In this document: positions 34,447-42,194 of the stretch, in pieces | Numbering within the stretch: the stretch's first letter is position 1 | How the letters are laid out: each line of letters starts with the position of its first letter | Assembly (NCBI GenBank): GCA_035478835.1 | Contig: DATIJH010000001.1 | Span: 62,001 to 126,000, forward strand | Source of the DNA: DATASD01 sp035478835 | GTDB taxonomy: Bacteria; Patescibacteriota; Saccharimonadia; Saccharimonadales; UBA4665 | DNA: 64,000 bases | Direction: 5' to 3' | The notes under the pieces: generated by a model | Seen by the model: only the letters and a program-made list of their open reading frames with translations | Databases searched by the model: none | What the model was told of the DNA's origin: nothing | Program-made: the position numbers and the translations under genes

Positions 34447-35001
34447 ATGAGTGAGCACACAGAGCACACACCGTTCCAATCGTTGGGCAGCCGCCTCAAG
34501 ACGATCCGCCAAAAACTGCAAGAAAGCGTGGCGGATGTTTCTGGTGCCATCGAAATCGACGAGGAAAAATTACAACGGATCGAACAGGGTAAAGAGCGCC
34601 CAAGCGAAGACATCCTACTGCTGTTAATCAGCCATTTTGGCATGCGCGAAGACGAGGCGGCCAACTTGTGGCTGCTTGCCGGTTACGACCGGCCGCAATC
34701 GCAGGACGGTGCTTCGAATGACGATTCGGGCGGGCGCCCGACCATCATGTTAATGGGTATCGACCCGCGCACCATGTACAGCGACAGCGTGCAGATTTCC
34801 GTTAATCCCGCCGGTGTAACCATCGGTTTTTCGCAGTCCGGCCCCAGCAGCCAGCCGCTGGCTATTTCGCGCATTGGCATGAGCCGCGACCAGGCGCACA
34901 ACCTGCTGCGCGTGCTTGGCCAGGCACTCGACCAGTACGACAACCCGCCTGCGCCCAAAGGCTTGCCGCACGGCACCAAAAAATCCGACGAATCTAAATA
35001 G
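34447..35001 (+). CDS. XRE-type HTH protein with C-terminal DUF3467-like domain
   Basis: 184 residues. The N-terminal HTH (about 10-70) reads LGSRLKTIRQKLQES through IEQGKERPSEDILLLLISHFG. The C-terminal ~90 residues (MYSDSVQISVNPAGVTIGF to LRVLGQALDQYDN) match the DUF3467 pattern of short beta strands followed by a helix. TAAAAT (34433-34438) ends 8 nt before the ATG. Divergent position beside murB makes it a candidate regulator of cell-wall genes, which is inference. Confidence 0.8.
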   Translation: MSEHTEHTPFQSLGSRLKTIRQKLQESVADVSGAIEIDEEKLQRIEQGKERPSEDILLLLISHFGMREDEAANLWLLAGYDRPQSQDGASNDDSGGRPTIMLMGIDPRTMYSDSVQISVNPAGVTIGFSQSGPSSQPLAISRIGMSRDQAHNLLRVLGQALDQYDNPPAPKGLPHGTKKSDESK

Positions 35002-35002
35002 G

Positions 35003-35776
35003 CTACACGGCGCCAAACAGATGCGCGGCGTGCGCAGCTACGTCATGCACGCGCAAATATGCAGCGCCGTTTTGGATGGCGACATCGGCGGCAGCCAGGT
35101 TTGGGGCAGTCTGAAATCGCTCTTCGCCAAGGAATCGCTTGCGCGAATAGCCGATCATGACTTGGCTGTCGGGGACTAATTTGGCGAAACCAAGCAATTT
35201 GCGATTCAGTTCCGGCGTTTTACCAAACCCGATGCCCGGGTCGAGGATGATATCTGTTTGTGGCACGCCAAGCGCCATAAGCTGCGCGCGGCGTTCTAGA
35301 AGTTCGCGCAGCACAATCTGCTCGTCGTCCAGTGTTGCAGCGTGATGCGCGGCCGCAATATCGGTCCCAAACCGCGCCGGCAAGTGGCTCGCAATACATT
35401 TTAGGTGATATTCGGCGACAACCTCGCGCATCGCCGGGTTGTTCATGCCGGTCACGTCGTTCACGATAAAGTGCGGACCAAACTTTTTTACGGCGCGTTC
35501 CACGGTTTCCGGATGGTAGCTGTCGAGTGAAATTTTATCAGTAAACGCCGGCAAAAGTTCGGCTAAAACCGGTTCGAGCCGCTGCCATTCCTGGGCGGGT
35601 GTTAGCGCCCGCGAACGCGGATTGGTGGATTCGGCGCCAACATCGACGATCGTAGCGCCGTCCGCAAAAAGCTGCCGGGCGTGCGCCACCGCAGTGCCAG
35701 GCTGCACATATTCGCCGCCGTCACTAAAGCTATCCGGCGTGATGTTTAAAATGCCCACAAGCTGTACGCGTTGCAT
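35003..35776 (-). CDS. folP: Dihydropteroate synthase
   Basis: 257 residues. TIM-barrel enzyme joining pABA to the pterin diphosphate. Signature blocks: VGILNITPDSFSDGG, DVGAESTNPRS, ISLDSYHPET, NDVTGM, DPGIGFGKT and GYSRKRFLG, so the pterin and pABA sites appear complete. Start at 35776 is supported by TATACT (coding strand; 35783-35788) ending 6 nt upstream. No other folate gene is in the window apart from glyA. Confidence 0.93.
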   Translation of the reverse strand: MQRVQLVGILNITPDSFSDGGEYVQPGTAVAHARQLFADGATIVDVGAESTNPRSRALTPAQEWQRLEPVLAELLPAFTDKISLDSYHPETVERAVKKFGPHFIVNDVTGMNNPAMREVVAEYHLKCIASHLPARFGTDIAAAHHAATLDDEQIVLRELLERRAQLMALGVPQTDIILDPGIGFGKTPELNRKLLGFAKLVPDSQVMIGYSRKRFLGEERFQTAPNLAAADVAIQNGAAYLRVHDVAAHAAHLFGAV

Positions 35777-35871
35777 GGCCAAAGTATACACCACTACACC
35801 CGCCGAGTTGATGGTTGCTTAAAATATGGTTTTAGTTTATAGTATGTAGTCAAATCCGAGATAGTCAGTTT

Positions 35872-36648
35872 ATGTCCGAACGATTTACCGTGTTGCAAAA
35901 CCCGCACATCCCTGCGGGCGCGTATGAACCATCGTATTACCTGAATGGCGATGGTGCTCCGCAGGGTGCCTTTGCGTTTAACGAGGAGTTAACCGTGGCG
36001 CGGGCACAGGCGATAGCGACCGCCGCCGATGTACCGCCAGGCGGACGTATTTTGGACTACGGTTGCGGGCTGGGCGCTTTTACTATTGCGTACAAAAAAC
36101 TTGGTTACGATGTGGTGGGCGTTGATCCATCGCCGCATGCGCTCGGGCACGTACTGCCAGAAGCTCGCGACCTCGTCCAACCATTAACACAAGATGTGCT
36201 TACTAAATTTGAGGCAAATCCATTTGACCTGGTTGTTGCGAAAGATGTATTCGAGCATATACCCAAAGGCGAGCTACACGACGTAACGGACCGGCTGCTC
36301 TGCATCGCGAAACAAATCATGGCGATCATACCGCTCGCCGACGAGAACGGTAAATTCCTCTTCCCGCTGTACGAAAACGATCCGACGCACATAACGCGCA
36401 TGACCAGGAATGAGTGGCTGGGATTTTTTCCGTACAGCAGTGTCCGGGATTATGAGGAGCTCACCGCAAAAGTACGCCGGCCGGATAAAGTCGACAGTAC
36501 GTTGTGTCTCATGCTCGCCGAGCCAAGCCCAGAGTGGCAGTATTTGTATGACTGGGCGAGGCTCGCCGACGAAACCCCGGCGCGCGGTCAGAGGGCAGGG
36601 CGGTTTTGGCGCGGAATACGTAATATTCTTGTAGGCCACAATAGTTAA
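35872..36648 (+). CDS. Class I SAM-dependent methyltransferase (Methyltransf_23-like)
   Basis: 258 residues. Motif I GRILDYGCGLGAFTIAYKKLG near 58-76 and VVGVDPSPHAL are clear, with FDLVVAKDVFEHIPKGEL as motif IV region. The N-terminal segment and the C-terminal HITRMTRNEWLGFF resemble enzymes acting on surface glycans or lipids. Basic tail. Substrate unknown. Confidence 0.85.
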   Translation: MSERFTVLQNPHIPAGAYEPSYYLNGDGAPQGAFAFNEELTVARAQAIATAADVPPGGRILDYGCGLGAFTIAYKKLGYDVVGVDPSPHALGHVLPEARDLVQPLTQDVLTKFEANPFDLVVAKDVFEHIPKGELHDVTDRLLCIAKQIMAIIPLADENGKFLFPLYENDPTHITRMTRNEWLGFFPYSSVRDYEELTAKVRRPDKVDSTLCLMLAEPSPEWQYLYDWARLADETPARGQRAGRFWRGIRNILVGHNS

Positions 36649-36673
36649 ATCGACTTTTGCGCCCCCGTGCTTT

Positions 36674-36709
36674 AGCAACGCCCCGCTGCATATTAGCGGC
36701 CTTGCTTTT
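36674..36709 (+). terminator. Probable terminator after the methyltransferase gene
   Basis: Nested stem: AGCAA (36674-36678) with TTGCT (36702-36706), and GCTGC (36685-36689) with GCGGC (36696-36700), followed by TTTT. The internal loop is asymmetric, so efficiency is uncertain. Confidence 0.5.
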
Positions 36710-36741
36710 ACAGGGGTGATTCTGATAAGCTACCACTGCGC

Positions 36742-36818
36742 GCGCCCGTAGCTCAGCTGGATAGAGCGTCAGTTTCCGGTACTGAAAGTCGGGGGTTCGA
36801 ATCCCTTCGGGCGTACCA
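36742..36818 (+). tRNA. tRNA-Arg (anticodon CCG)
   Basis: 77 nt with CCA. Acceptor GCGCCCG/CGGGCGT (first pair G-U), discriminator A. Anticodon stem TCAGT/ACTGA around TTCCGGT gives CCG. T-loop TTCGAAT. Confidence 0.97.
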
Positions 36819-36862
36819 TTACACTTAATATAGTGGCCATAAAATCGCGATATACCATTCTT

Positions 36863-37195
36863 ATGAAGAAAAATATAGGCACGTGGATCATTGCTGGGGT
36901 TGCAGGCATACTTTTGCTGCTGCTTCTAAACACTTCTCCACTTTCACGGCTCGGTCTAACGATAGGGCTGCCGTTCGCCTGGCAGAACGCTTCGGCTGGC
37001 AGCTACAGTGATTTATCATGTAGCGGCCGACACGCCGAGGGAATCCCCTTTGCATTTAAACGTCCAAATAAAAGTCAAACATGCGCATTCGATACTAGTG
37101 AACTTGCATTACTCTTCAATGGAGTCGTAGGTGCGGGGCTGGGATTGGGCTGTGCTGTAATAGGCATAAAGCGTTGGTCCGGCAAGAACGACTAA
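36863..37195 (+). CDS. Small membrane protein, 110 aa, two TM helices
   Basis: Unrecognised. Residues about 6-27 and 82-102 are hydrophobic helices around an extracytoplasmic loop with two cysteines (DLSCSGRHAEG and SQTCAFD) that could form a disulfide. Start MKKNIGTW at 36863 follows TATACC (36851-36856) by 6 nt. Confidence 0.6.
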   Translation: MKKNIGTWIIAGVAGILLLLLLNTSPLSRLGLTIGLPFAWQNASAGSYSDLSCSGRHAEGIPFAFKRPNKSQTCAFDTSELALLFNGVVGAGLGLGCAVIGIKRWSGKND

Positions 37196-37254
37196 ATACG
37201 GACAGTCCAGGTAAAACTATTGTATAGGCCGGAACTTTTTATTAAACTGCGAAT

Positions 37255-37440
37255 ATGAACTGCCCAAATTGTAATAAACCGATGCGTAAGGTCCGATGGG
37301 AAATAACCAACAACTTTAAGGTCGGCAAAGATTTTAGAGAGTACGATAAACTCACGTACGAGTGCAAAACCGATGATATTTGGGTGACAATCGAAACTCC
37401 AATGACGGCAAAGCCTGGCGAGCAGACAAAATCATCCTAA
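37255..37440 (+). CDS. Small CPxC protein, 61 aa
   Basis: Begins MNCPNCNKPMRKVRWE. The single CPxC knuckle and one later cysteine (YECKTDD) suggest a half zinc ribbon that might complete its site by dimerisation. TAAACT (37243-37248) ends 6 nt before the ATG. Function unknown. Confidence 0.5.
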   Translation: MNCPNCNKPMRKVRWEITNNFKVGKDFREYDKLTYECKTDDIWVTIETPMTAKPGEQTKSS

Positions 37441-37476
37441 TCGCGCCCGCAATCCTGCCGCATTAAAATATTTATC

Positions 37477-37623
37477 ATGAAACCTATTGTCAGGGCGATG
37501 TTCCGGCCGGTCTCGAACCGCAATTACACGAATAAAAAAGTCAGCGCGGTTTTGTATGCATTCAGATTTACGCCCGGCGTTTTAATTTGCGTCTTTGGCG
37601 CCATTGCCCCAGGCCACTGTTAA
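37477..37623 (+). CDS. Possible 48-aa small protein in a 333-bp gap
   Basis: The frame starts MKPIVRAMFRP and contains one short hydrophobic stretch (AFRFTPGVLICVFGAIAP). TAAAAT (37464-37469) ends 7 nt before the ATG, the same spacing as leaderless neighbours; that is the main support. The rest of the gap (37624-37773) holds only the MFS promoter and unexplained sequence. Confidence 0.35.
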   Translation: MKPIVRAMFRPVSNRNYTNKKVSAVLYAFRFTPGVLICVFGAIAPGHC

Positions 37624-37773
37624 TAAGATTGAACAGCTGCAAGATAACAGCGTCAGTGTGAAAGCGCTTTTTGATCACGCGCGGCAGAATCCGTTCAACG
37701 AGTAGCTGTCCGGGCAACATATGCGCGAGTTGATCCTTTCGGCCGCGCAGCCCGGTTGCTATAATCACAAGCA

Positions 37774-38958
37774 ATGAAGCGTTTGCTTGCCAAAATATAT
37801 TTGTACCGCATTTTTAGTGAGCTCATGTTGCTGTATCCGCTGTACAACGTCATGTTTGCGGAGCGCGGCGGGCTTTCGACGTTCCAGATATCGAGCTTGC
37901 TCGGCATTTGGTCGGCTATTATTCTGGTTTGCGAGATTCCGGCCGGCGCCTTGGCCGATAAATACGCCCGGCGCAATTTGCTGGGCGTAGCGCAGATTAT
38001 TCGGGCGTTCGGCTATGCTATTTGGGTGTTTGTGCCGACGTATTGGGGCTTTCTGGCCGGTCTGGCGCTGTGGGGCGTTTGCCGCGCAATGACGTCGGGC
38101 ACGTTCGAGGCGCTGGTGTTCGACGAGCTCAAAGCCGCCGGCAAAGAGCAAACGTACGCCAAAGTGCTGGGCCGCAGCGAAAGCTTTGCATTGTTCTTTA
38201 GTCTTGGCTCGACGCTGCTGGCCGCACCGGCGTTCGTGTGGTCCGGATTTACCGGCGTGTTGTGGTTTAGTGTTGCCGCCACGGTATTGTCTTCGGTAGT
38301 TGCCTTTACGCTGCCCGTTAAAAAGCGGCAGGAATCGGCCGAGAAATCACCAGCGTACCTGCTCATTATTCGCCAGGCAGCACGCGAAGTGCGGCTGAGC
38401 CCGACATTGCTGCGCCTGATCGCGTTCGGCGTATTCGCGGGCGTGCTGTTCAGGATATTCGATGAGTACGCCTCGCTGATTATAAAAGCCGCCGGCGTGC
38501 CAACCGGTCTTATCCCGATTATATCGGTGGCGGTATTTTTACCGGTGATTGTGGCCGACTTTTTCGCCTACAAATTGGAGCACCTAAGGCAGATAGCGTT
38601 TATGATCTTTATATTGATTGCCGGTATTGCATTCGTGGTGGCCGGAAAGTATTTGGGGCCGGCCGGCATCGTGTTCTTTGCGTTCAGCATGCTGCTTATT
38701 AAGGGGTCGATAACGATCTTTAGTGCCAAAGTGCAACACGCGATCACGGGCGCGACGCGGGCAACCGTCACGTCTATAAACAGTTTTGGTGTGGAGGTGG
38801 CAGCGGTTGTGGCTTTCTTTGCGTACGGTTTGGCGGCACATGCGTGGGGAACTCGCGGCGCGCTCGTGCTCTACGGTGCTATTGCGTGCGCCGTTGGGCT
38901 CGGATACATAGTATTGACGCGCGGCAAGATGCTGCGTGGCCGGGCGTCGAAAGTATAG
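37774..38958 (+). CDS. Major facilitator superfamily transporter
   Basis: 394 residues with 11-12 TM helices. The loop 2-3 motif is GALADKYARRN near 60-70, typical of MFS. A basic central loop KKRQESAEKS splits the halves. Likely an efflux permease by similarity of layout; substrate unknown. TATAAT (37760-37765) ends 8 nt before the ATG. It is probably monocistronic. Confidence 0.9.
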   Translation: MKRLLAKIYLYRIFSELMLLYPLYNVMFAERGGLSTFQISSLLGIWSAIILVCEIPAGALADKYARRNLLGVAQIIRAFGYAIWVFVPTYWGFLAGLALWGVCRAMTSGTFEALVFDELKAAGKEQTYAKVLGRSESFALFFSLGSTLLAAPAFVWSGFTGVLWFSVAATVLSSVVAFTLPVKKRQESAEKSPAYLLIIRQAAREVRLSPTLLRLIAFGVFAGVLFRIFDEYASLIIKAAGVPTGLIPIISVAVFLPVIVADFFAYKLEHLRQIAFMIFILIAGIAFVVAGKYLGPAGIVFFAFSMLLIKGSITIFSAKVQHAITGATRATVTSINSFGVEVAAVVAFFAYGLAAHAWGTRGALVLYGAIACAVGLGYIVLTRGKMLRGRASKV

Positions 38959-39025
38959 TGCCTGCAATGACGTGCTTCTGTTCTGTAATACCAAAGCCAG
39001 ATGATTAACTTGCGAGGCTGCCAAA

Positions 39026-40498
39026 ATGGTGGTACGATCCAGGTTTACGGAGCAGGAAGCAGAGAGTTATATGTCCGATCATGAGGGATTTGAAGGGGTG
39101 GCACCAGTACCAATAGAAGCGGCAGGCGAGGCGTGCGAACAGCCAGCCGAATGGGCGGAATTGGCGCGTTCGCTTGGCGTGCCAGAAGACACGAAGATAC
39201 ATCCGGAAACCTACGCCTTAGCCGAACAGCTCGCCCGGTTCGAAGCTGGCAGGCTGCGTGGTTATGTCCGGTCGCGCGTGAGCAACCACTCCGTTCAAGA
39301 CCCCGAGGACGTTACGCAAATCGCACTTCTTGGCCTCATGGAAAGCTTCCGCGAGGTACCGCCAGTTTTTTCTGAAGGGGTAAGCCCAATGACTCTCATG
39401 TACGGAATCTTGAAGCACAAAGTTGCCGATGTACACCGTGCTGCCCAGCGGTCGCGCATTTTGCCAGGAGATGGCGTCGAGCAATTGAAGGACACTCCAG
39501 CGGAAGACAGCGTAGAAGAAACCGTCATAGAGGCGGCCGAACGGGAAGCGCTTATTGCGGCACTGGACAATTTAAATGACAAGCAAAAAACCATCGTGCT
39601 ATTAGCCGGAGAGGGTGCGAAGATCGCAGAAATAGCCGGAGCGATCGGCAGTAGTTCTCCTGGGGCGGTCCGCGTAGCAAAGCACCGCGCTCTTGCAGCG
39701 GCGCAGCGGATTCTCCGGTCGCTGGCGGCAGACGGCAAGGCGCCGCCCAGCGTCACCGAAAGACATCCACTCCTAAAACGGCAGGTCACGGCGCCTAAAA
39801 TACAAAAAATAGGTATGGACAAAATTCAGCATCGGATAGTAAGTGATCTGCTCGATCGTTATGCCGGGGGCGATCGGTATGTCAATTTGGTTGCGGATGA
39901 GTATTTGGCGCCTTGGTATGTTGCCGGGCAAGCCCTCGGGCGGTTGCTTGATGACAGCCGGATGCTCGCACCCGATTATCGGGCGCTCGTTGTTTATCCA
40001 GGCCAGCGCATACCGCCGGAATTCGTGAGCTACATTAGCGATGCGACGCGGCGCCAAGCGCATCAGCTAGATCCTCGCCATGCGGCGCACGCAGTAGTAG
40101 TTGCTACGCCGCACGATGCAATCGGTGCTGCTACGAGGTTTGAATATGTGGCGCTACCTAATACGGCGCTGGCATCCTTGCAGCTTCGGTTGCGTCGTGA
40201 TGCATCGTTTTTGATTCGCCTTGCGGCAGAGGCCGACCCAACTGCCCCACTCTCCGGGGATCAATACATCGCCCCAACCTACGCCCAGGCAAGTGATTCA
40301 GTGGCACAACAGCTCGGCTGGAAGCCACAAGATTCCGTCCGCTACTTACGCGAACTCTGGTTCCGAAGCGGCCACTTTAAACCTGCTGGCAGCGCCAAGC
40401 GGATGGCCGATATCGGCGCCGGGCCGCATCTTCCTCGCCTCATTAAGGGTTTCGACAGCTACGATGATCTCATGAAAAAAGCGTACCTCGAATTCTAG
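39026..40498 (+). CDS. Sigma-70-family factor with long C-terminal extension
   Basis: 490 residues. Sigma region 2 is about 70-145 (QDPEDVTQIALLGLMESF, then GILKHKVADVHRAAQR). Region 4 is about 175-230 (ALDNLNDKQKTIVLLAGEG, helix-turn-helix AEIAGAIGSS, then AVRVAKHRALAAA). This is an ECF-like layout. Residues about 231-490 match nothing I know; they include two similar blocks (DEYLAPWYVAGQALGRLL and DQYIAPTYAQASDSVAQQL). No anti-sigma gene is adjacent. GAGG lies 8 nt before this ATG; the ATG at 39071 (MSDHEG) is an alternative start. Confidence 0.8.
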   Translation: MVVRSRFTEQEAESYMSDHEGFEGVAPVPIEAAGEACEQPAEWAELARSLGVPEDTKIHPETYALAEQLARFEAGRLRGYVRSRVSNHSVQDPEDVTQIALLGLMESFREVPPVFSEGVSPMTLMYGILKHKVADVHRAAQRSRILPGDGVEQLKDTPAEDSVEETVIEAAEREALIAALDNLNDKQKTIVLLAGEGAKIAEIAGAIGSSSPGAVRVAKHRALAAAQRILRSLAADGKAPPSVTERHPLLKRQVTAPKIQKIGMDKIQHRIVSDLLDRYAGGDRYVNLVADEYLAPWYVAGQALGRLLDDSRMLAPDYRALVVYPGQRIPPEFVSYISDATRRQAHQLDPRHAAHAVVVATPHDAIGAATRFEYVALPNTALASLQLRLRRDASFLIRLAAEADPTAPLSGDQYIAPTYAQASDSVAQQLGWKPQDSVRYLRELWFRSGHFKPAGSAKRMADIGAGPHLPRLIKGFDSYDDLMKKAYLEF

Positions 40499-40520
40499 CT
40501 GCGCGTTACTCGTGCTAGTC

Positions 40521-40691
40521 ATGCTTATTCCGGCGGCTGGCATCTTATTACTCGGACGCCTGGAGCATAAAATACTCGTACCGGTTATATTTGCGGCATT
40601 TTGTATAATCTTGGGCGTAACGAACTACTTCTTATTTACAAATCTAAGCAAGAAAATCGACGCATTACAAAAACAGCTCGGTACTCGCTAA
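40521..40691 (+). CDS. Possible 56-aa single-TM protein
   Basis: MLIPAAGILLLGRLEHK, then a hydrophobic helix (ILVPVIFAAFCIILGVTNYF) and a short coiled tail. A GTG 9 nt upstream is also in frame. No clear promoter or ribosome site. Its 3' end overlaps the minus-strand ORF 40636-40785. Confidence 0.35.
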   Translation: MLIPAAGILLLGRLEHKILVPVIFAAFCIILGVTNYFLFTNLSKKIDALQKQLGTR

Positions 40692-40785
40692 GATTTCCTA
40701 CTTGCGTTCTTTGGGTACGTACGATATAGAGCGCTACCGTAAAGATGATCGAGGTCAATATTAGTAATGATTCTTTTTCTTTCAT
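40636..40785 (-). pseudogene. Remnant of a third 3-TM immunity-like gene, 49 aa
   Basis: The frame MKEKESLLILTSIIFTVALY-IVR resembles the first TM helix of the paralogues at 41761 and 40872 (SLILALGAVAYMANLIYLR). Its upstream region carries the 19-nt leader motif also found before 42132, at almost the same distance from the ATG. The rest of the protein is missing. It is most simply a decayed or truncated copy of the cassette. Confidence 0.45.
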
Positions 40786-40809
40786 GAGGAAATGATTGTC
40801 TCAAAAATA

Positions 40810-40828
40810 ACACCCCAATACTATCACA
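40810..40828 (-). repeat. Leader repeat copy 1
   Basis: 19-nt sequence identical at 17 of 19 positions to 42155-42173. It lies 24 nt before the ATG of the remnant at 40785; copy 2 is 22 nt before the ATG at 42132. It contains TAGTAT on the minus strand, which might act as a -10. Confidence 0.7.
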
Positions 40829-40871
40829 CTATGGCTGGAGCTATTTGCTTTTTGGATCTGAGTTTATGGCT

Positions 40872-41213
40872 CTATTTTTTCCTCAGTAAAACCATGCCCA
40901 TATAGAACGCTACAGCAAGCGTTAGGATAGACACTATGGGCGCGAATATCAAGATGTATCGTGCTGAAGGTTCGTGAGAGCTCAAAACTGTATGTATGCC
41001 AAGAGCAAAGTTGATTACTAGTACAGCTGTAATTAATGATGAAATCATTAACCATCGCGGACTTAGAAGCCTCTGGTATGCTGCATAACCCGGCGTGCCG
41101 GGCTTGTACTTGTGGAGTATTGAATCACGCTTAATTCTAAGGTATATCAAGTACGCAGTGTAATATAAGCCCATAATAGCCAATAGACACTCAAATAGGA
41201 GGCCCTCATTCAT
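40872..41213 (-). CDS. 3-TM membrane protein, putative immunity protein (paralogue)
   Basis: 113 residues with three predicted TM helices (about 4-24, 52-73 and 83-108). It shares with the gene at 41761-42132 the blocks YLIYLR, AVLVIN (ILVAN) and PSAR/H-Y/F-ILIFAPI, so the two are paralogues. The start 41213 follows the barstar stop by 1 nt, giving translational coupling. Small multi-TM proteins downstream of toxins often protect against membrane-acting or secreted effectors; that role is inferred from context. Confidence 0.7.
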   Translation of the reverse strand: MNEGLLFECLLAIMGLYYTAYLIYLRIKRDSILHKYKPGTPGYAAYQRLLSPRWLMISSLITAVLVINFALGIHTVLSSHEPSARYILIFAPIVSILTLAVAFYMGMVLLRKK

Positions 41214-41214
41214 G

Positions 41215-41754
41215 CTATTTACTGCGAACGAGCCTCTGGGTATCTGTTTCTTCGAGCCAAGCCTTAAAGTTTCCTGTTGGCTCGGTTTCTGGAGCGTGCT
41301 GCAACACGACCGCAAACCCAATCTCTTTTATTTCTTCGTCTCCTTTGGTGGCGCGGGTGAAGCGAGCGTGGTTAGAGCCGGTTTTCCACCTGCTAGCAGT
41401 TCGGTTTAGGATCCCCATAAGCGTTTCAAACTCCTTGTAGGGCTCGGCCGATAGCAACTGATCGGCGTCGGAGATAAATAGCAGATAACTATCCGCGGGC
41501 AGCCAGTCTGTTAGGTCGTTCATGCACTCACTGAACGCATCCCAGTTCTCTCCAAAGTAGCTCGGAAATTGAAAGGCTGCGGCAATCTCGTCGAAAAATG
41601 CTTGTTTGGTGCGGCATTTGCTCCCGCGCAGCGTCCGGGCAACATTACTGTGGCTGCGGGCGTTCAGGGCCAAGGCCTCTAAATCTCGTCCCTGGCACTC
41701 TAGTACGAGGAAGGGCGTTGCGAGTTCCATTATTTCTGCTTGCTGTATTTGCAT
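41215..41754 (-). CDS. Barstar-family ribonuclease-inhibitor-like protein
   Basis: 179 residues. The barstar core is clear at about 47-110: KQAFFDEIAAAFQFPSYFGENWDAFSECMNDL, split here as F-P-x-Y-F-G-x-N-W-D-A, then DSYLLFISDADQLL. Barstar binds and blocks barnase-type RNases. GAGGAG lies about 10 nt before the ATG. It sits between two paralogous 3-TM genes downstream of a giant RHS protein; I see no barnase fold in that protein's tip, so this may be an orphan immunity gene against rivals' toxins. Confidence 0.85.
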   Translation of the reverse strand: MQIQQAEIMELATPFLVLECQGRDLEALALNARSHSNVARTLRGSKCRTKQAFFDEIAAAFQFPSYFGENWDAFSECMNDLTDWLPADSYLLFISDADQLLSAEPYKEFETLMGILNRTASRWKTGSNHARFTRATKGDEEIKEIGFAVVLQHAPETEPTGNFKAWLEETDTQRLVRSK

Positions 41755-41760
41755 ATAAAT

Positions 41761-42132
41761 TTATCTCCTCTTGAGTTTGCTCGTGTCGGTGAAAATATCG
41801 CGCGTTTTGAAAAAAATCACTGCGGAAAGTAATATAACGGCAATCGGGGCAAAGATTAAAACAAAATGTGCGCTCGGATTATGGAGCCGCGCAATCGCGT
41901 ATACGCTGTTCACTGCATTGGCTACGAGAATAACCGCCAGAACGGCCACGATAGCTATATTACGATTGCTGGCAAGCTTGAGAACCCTTTTATGCTCTGG
42001 CGAACTCGGCTTAGTATTCGGGCCCATAAAAACCTTGCCCGTCGTTCGCAAATATATTAGGTTCGCCATATATGCGACCGCCCCTAGCGCTAAAATGAGG
42101 CTGAAAAAATAGTAGTACATGTAACTAGCCAT
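41761..42132 (-). CDS. 3-TM membrane protein, putative immunity protein
   Basis: 123 residues with three TM helices (about 4-26, 55-76 and 88-108) and a basic C-terminus KLKRR. It is a paralogue of 40872-41213. Start at 42132 (MASYMYYYF) has AAGAA upstream; a longer frame to 42174 would cover the repeated leader motif. Six nt separate its stop from the barstar gene. Confidence 0.7.
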   Translation of the reverse strand: MASYMYYYFFSLILALGAVAYMANLIYLRTTGKVFMGPNTKPSSPEHKRVLKLASNRNIAIVAVLAVILVANAVNSVYAIARLHNPSAHFVLIFAPIAVILLSAVIFFKTRDIFTDTSKLKRR

Positions 42133-42154
42133 GAGTTTTCTTCTTGAGAATCGG

Positions 42155-42173
42155 ACACCCCAATACTGCCACA
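42155..42173 (-). repeat. Leader repeat copy 2
   Basis: Pairs with copy 1 at 40810-40828 (17 of 19 identical). Both lie upstream of 3-TM-type frames, so the duplicated unit included leader plus gene. Confidence 0.7.
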
Positions 42174-42194
42174 ACTTGAGTGTGAACGTATGGC

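Noticed and set aside
37568..37774. 68-aa minus-strand ORF before the MFS gene
   Set aside because: Its start overlaps the MFS promoter and no ribosome site or family is visible.
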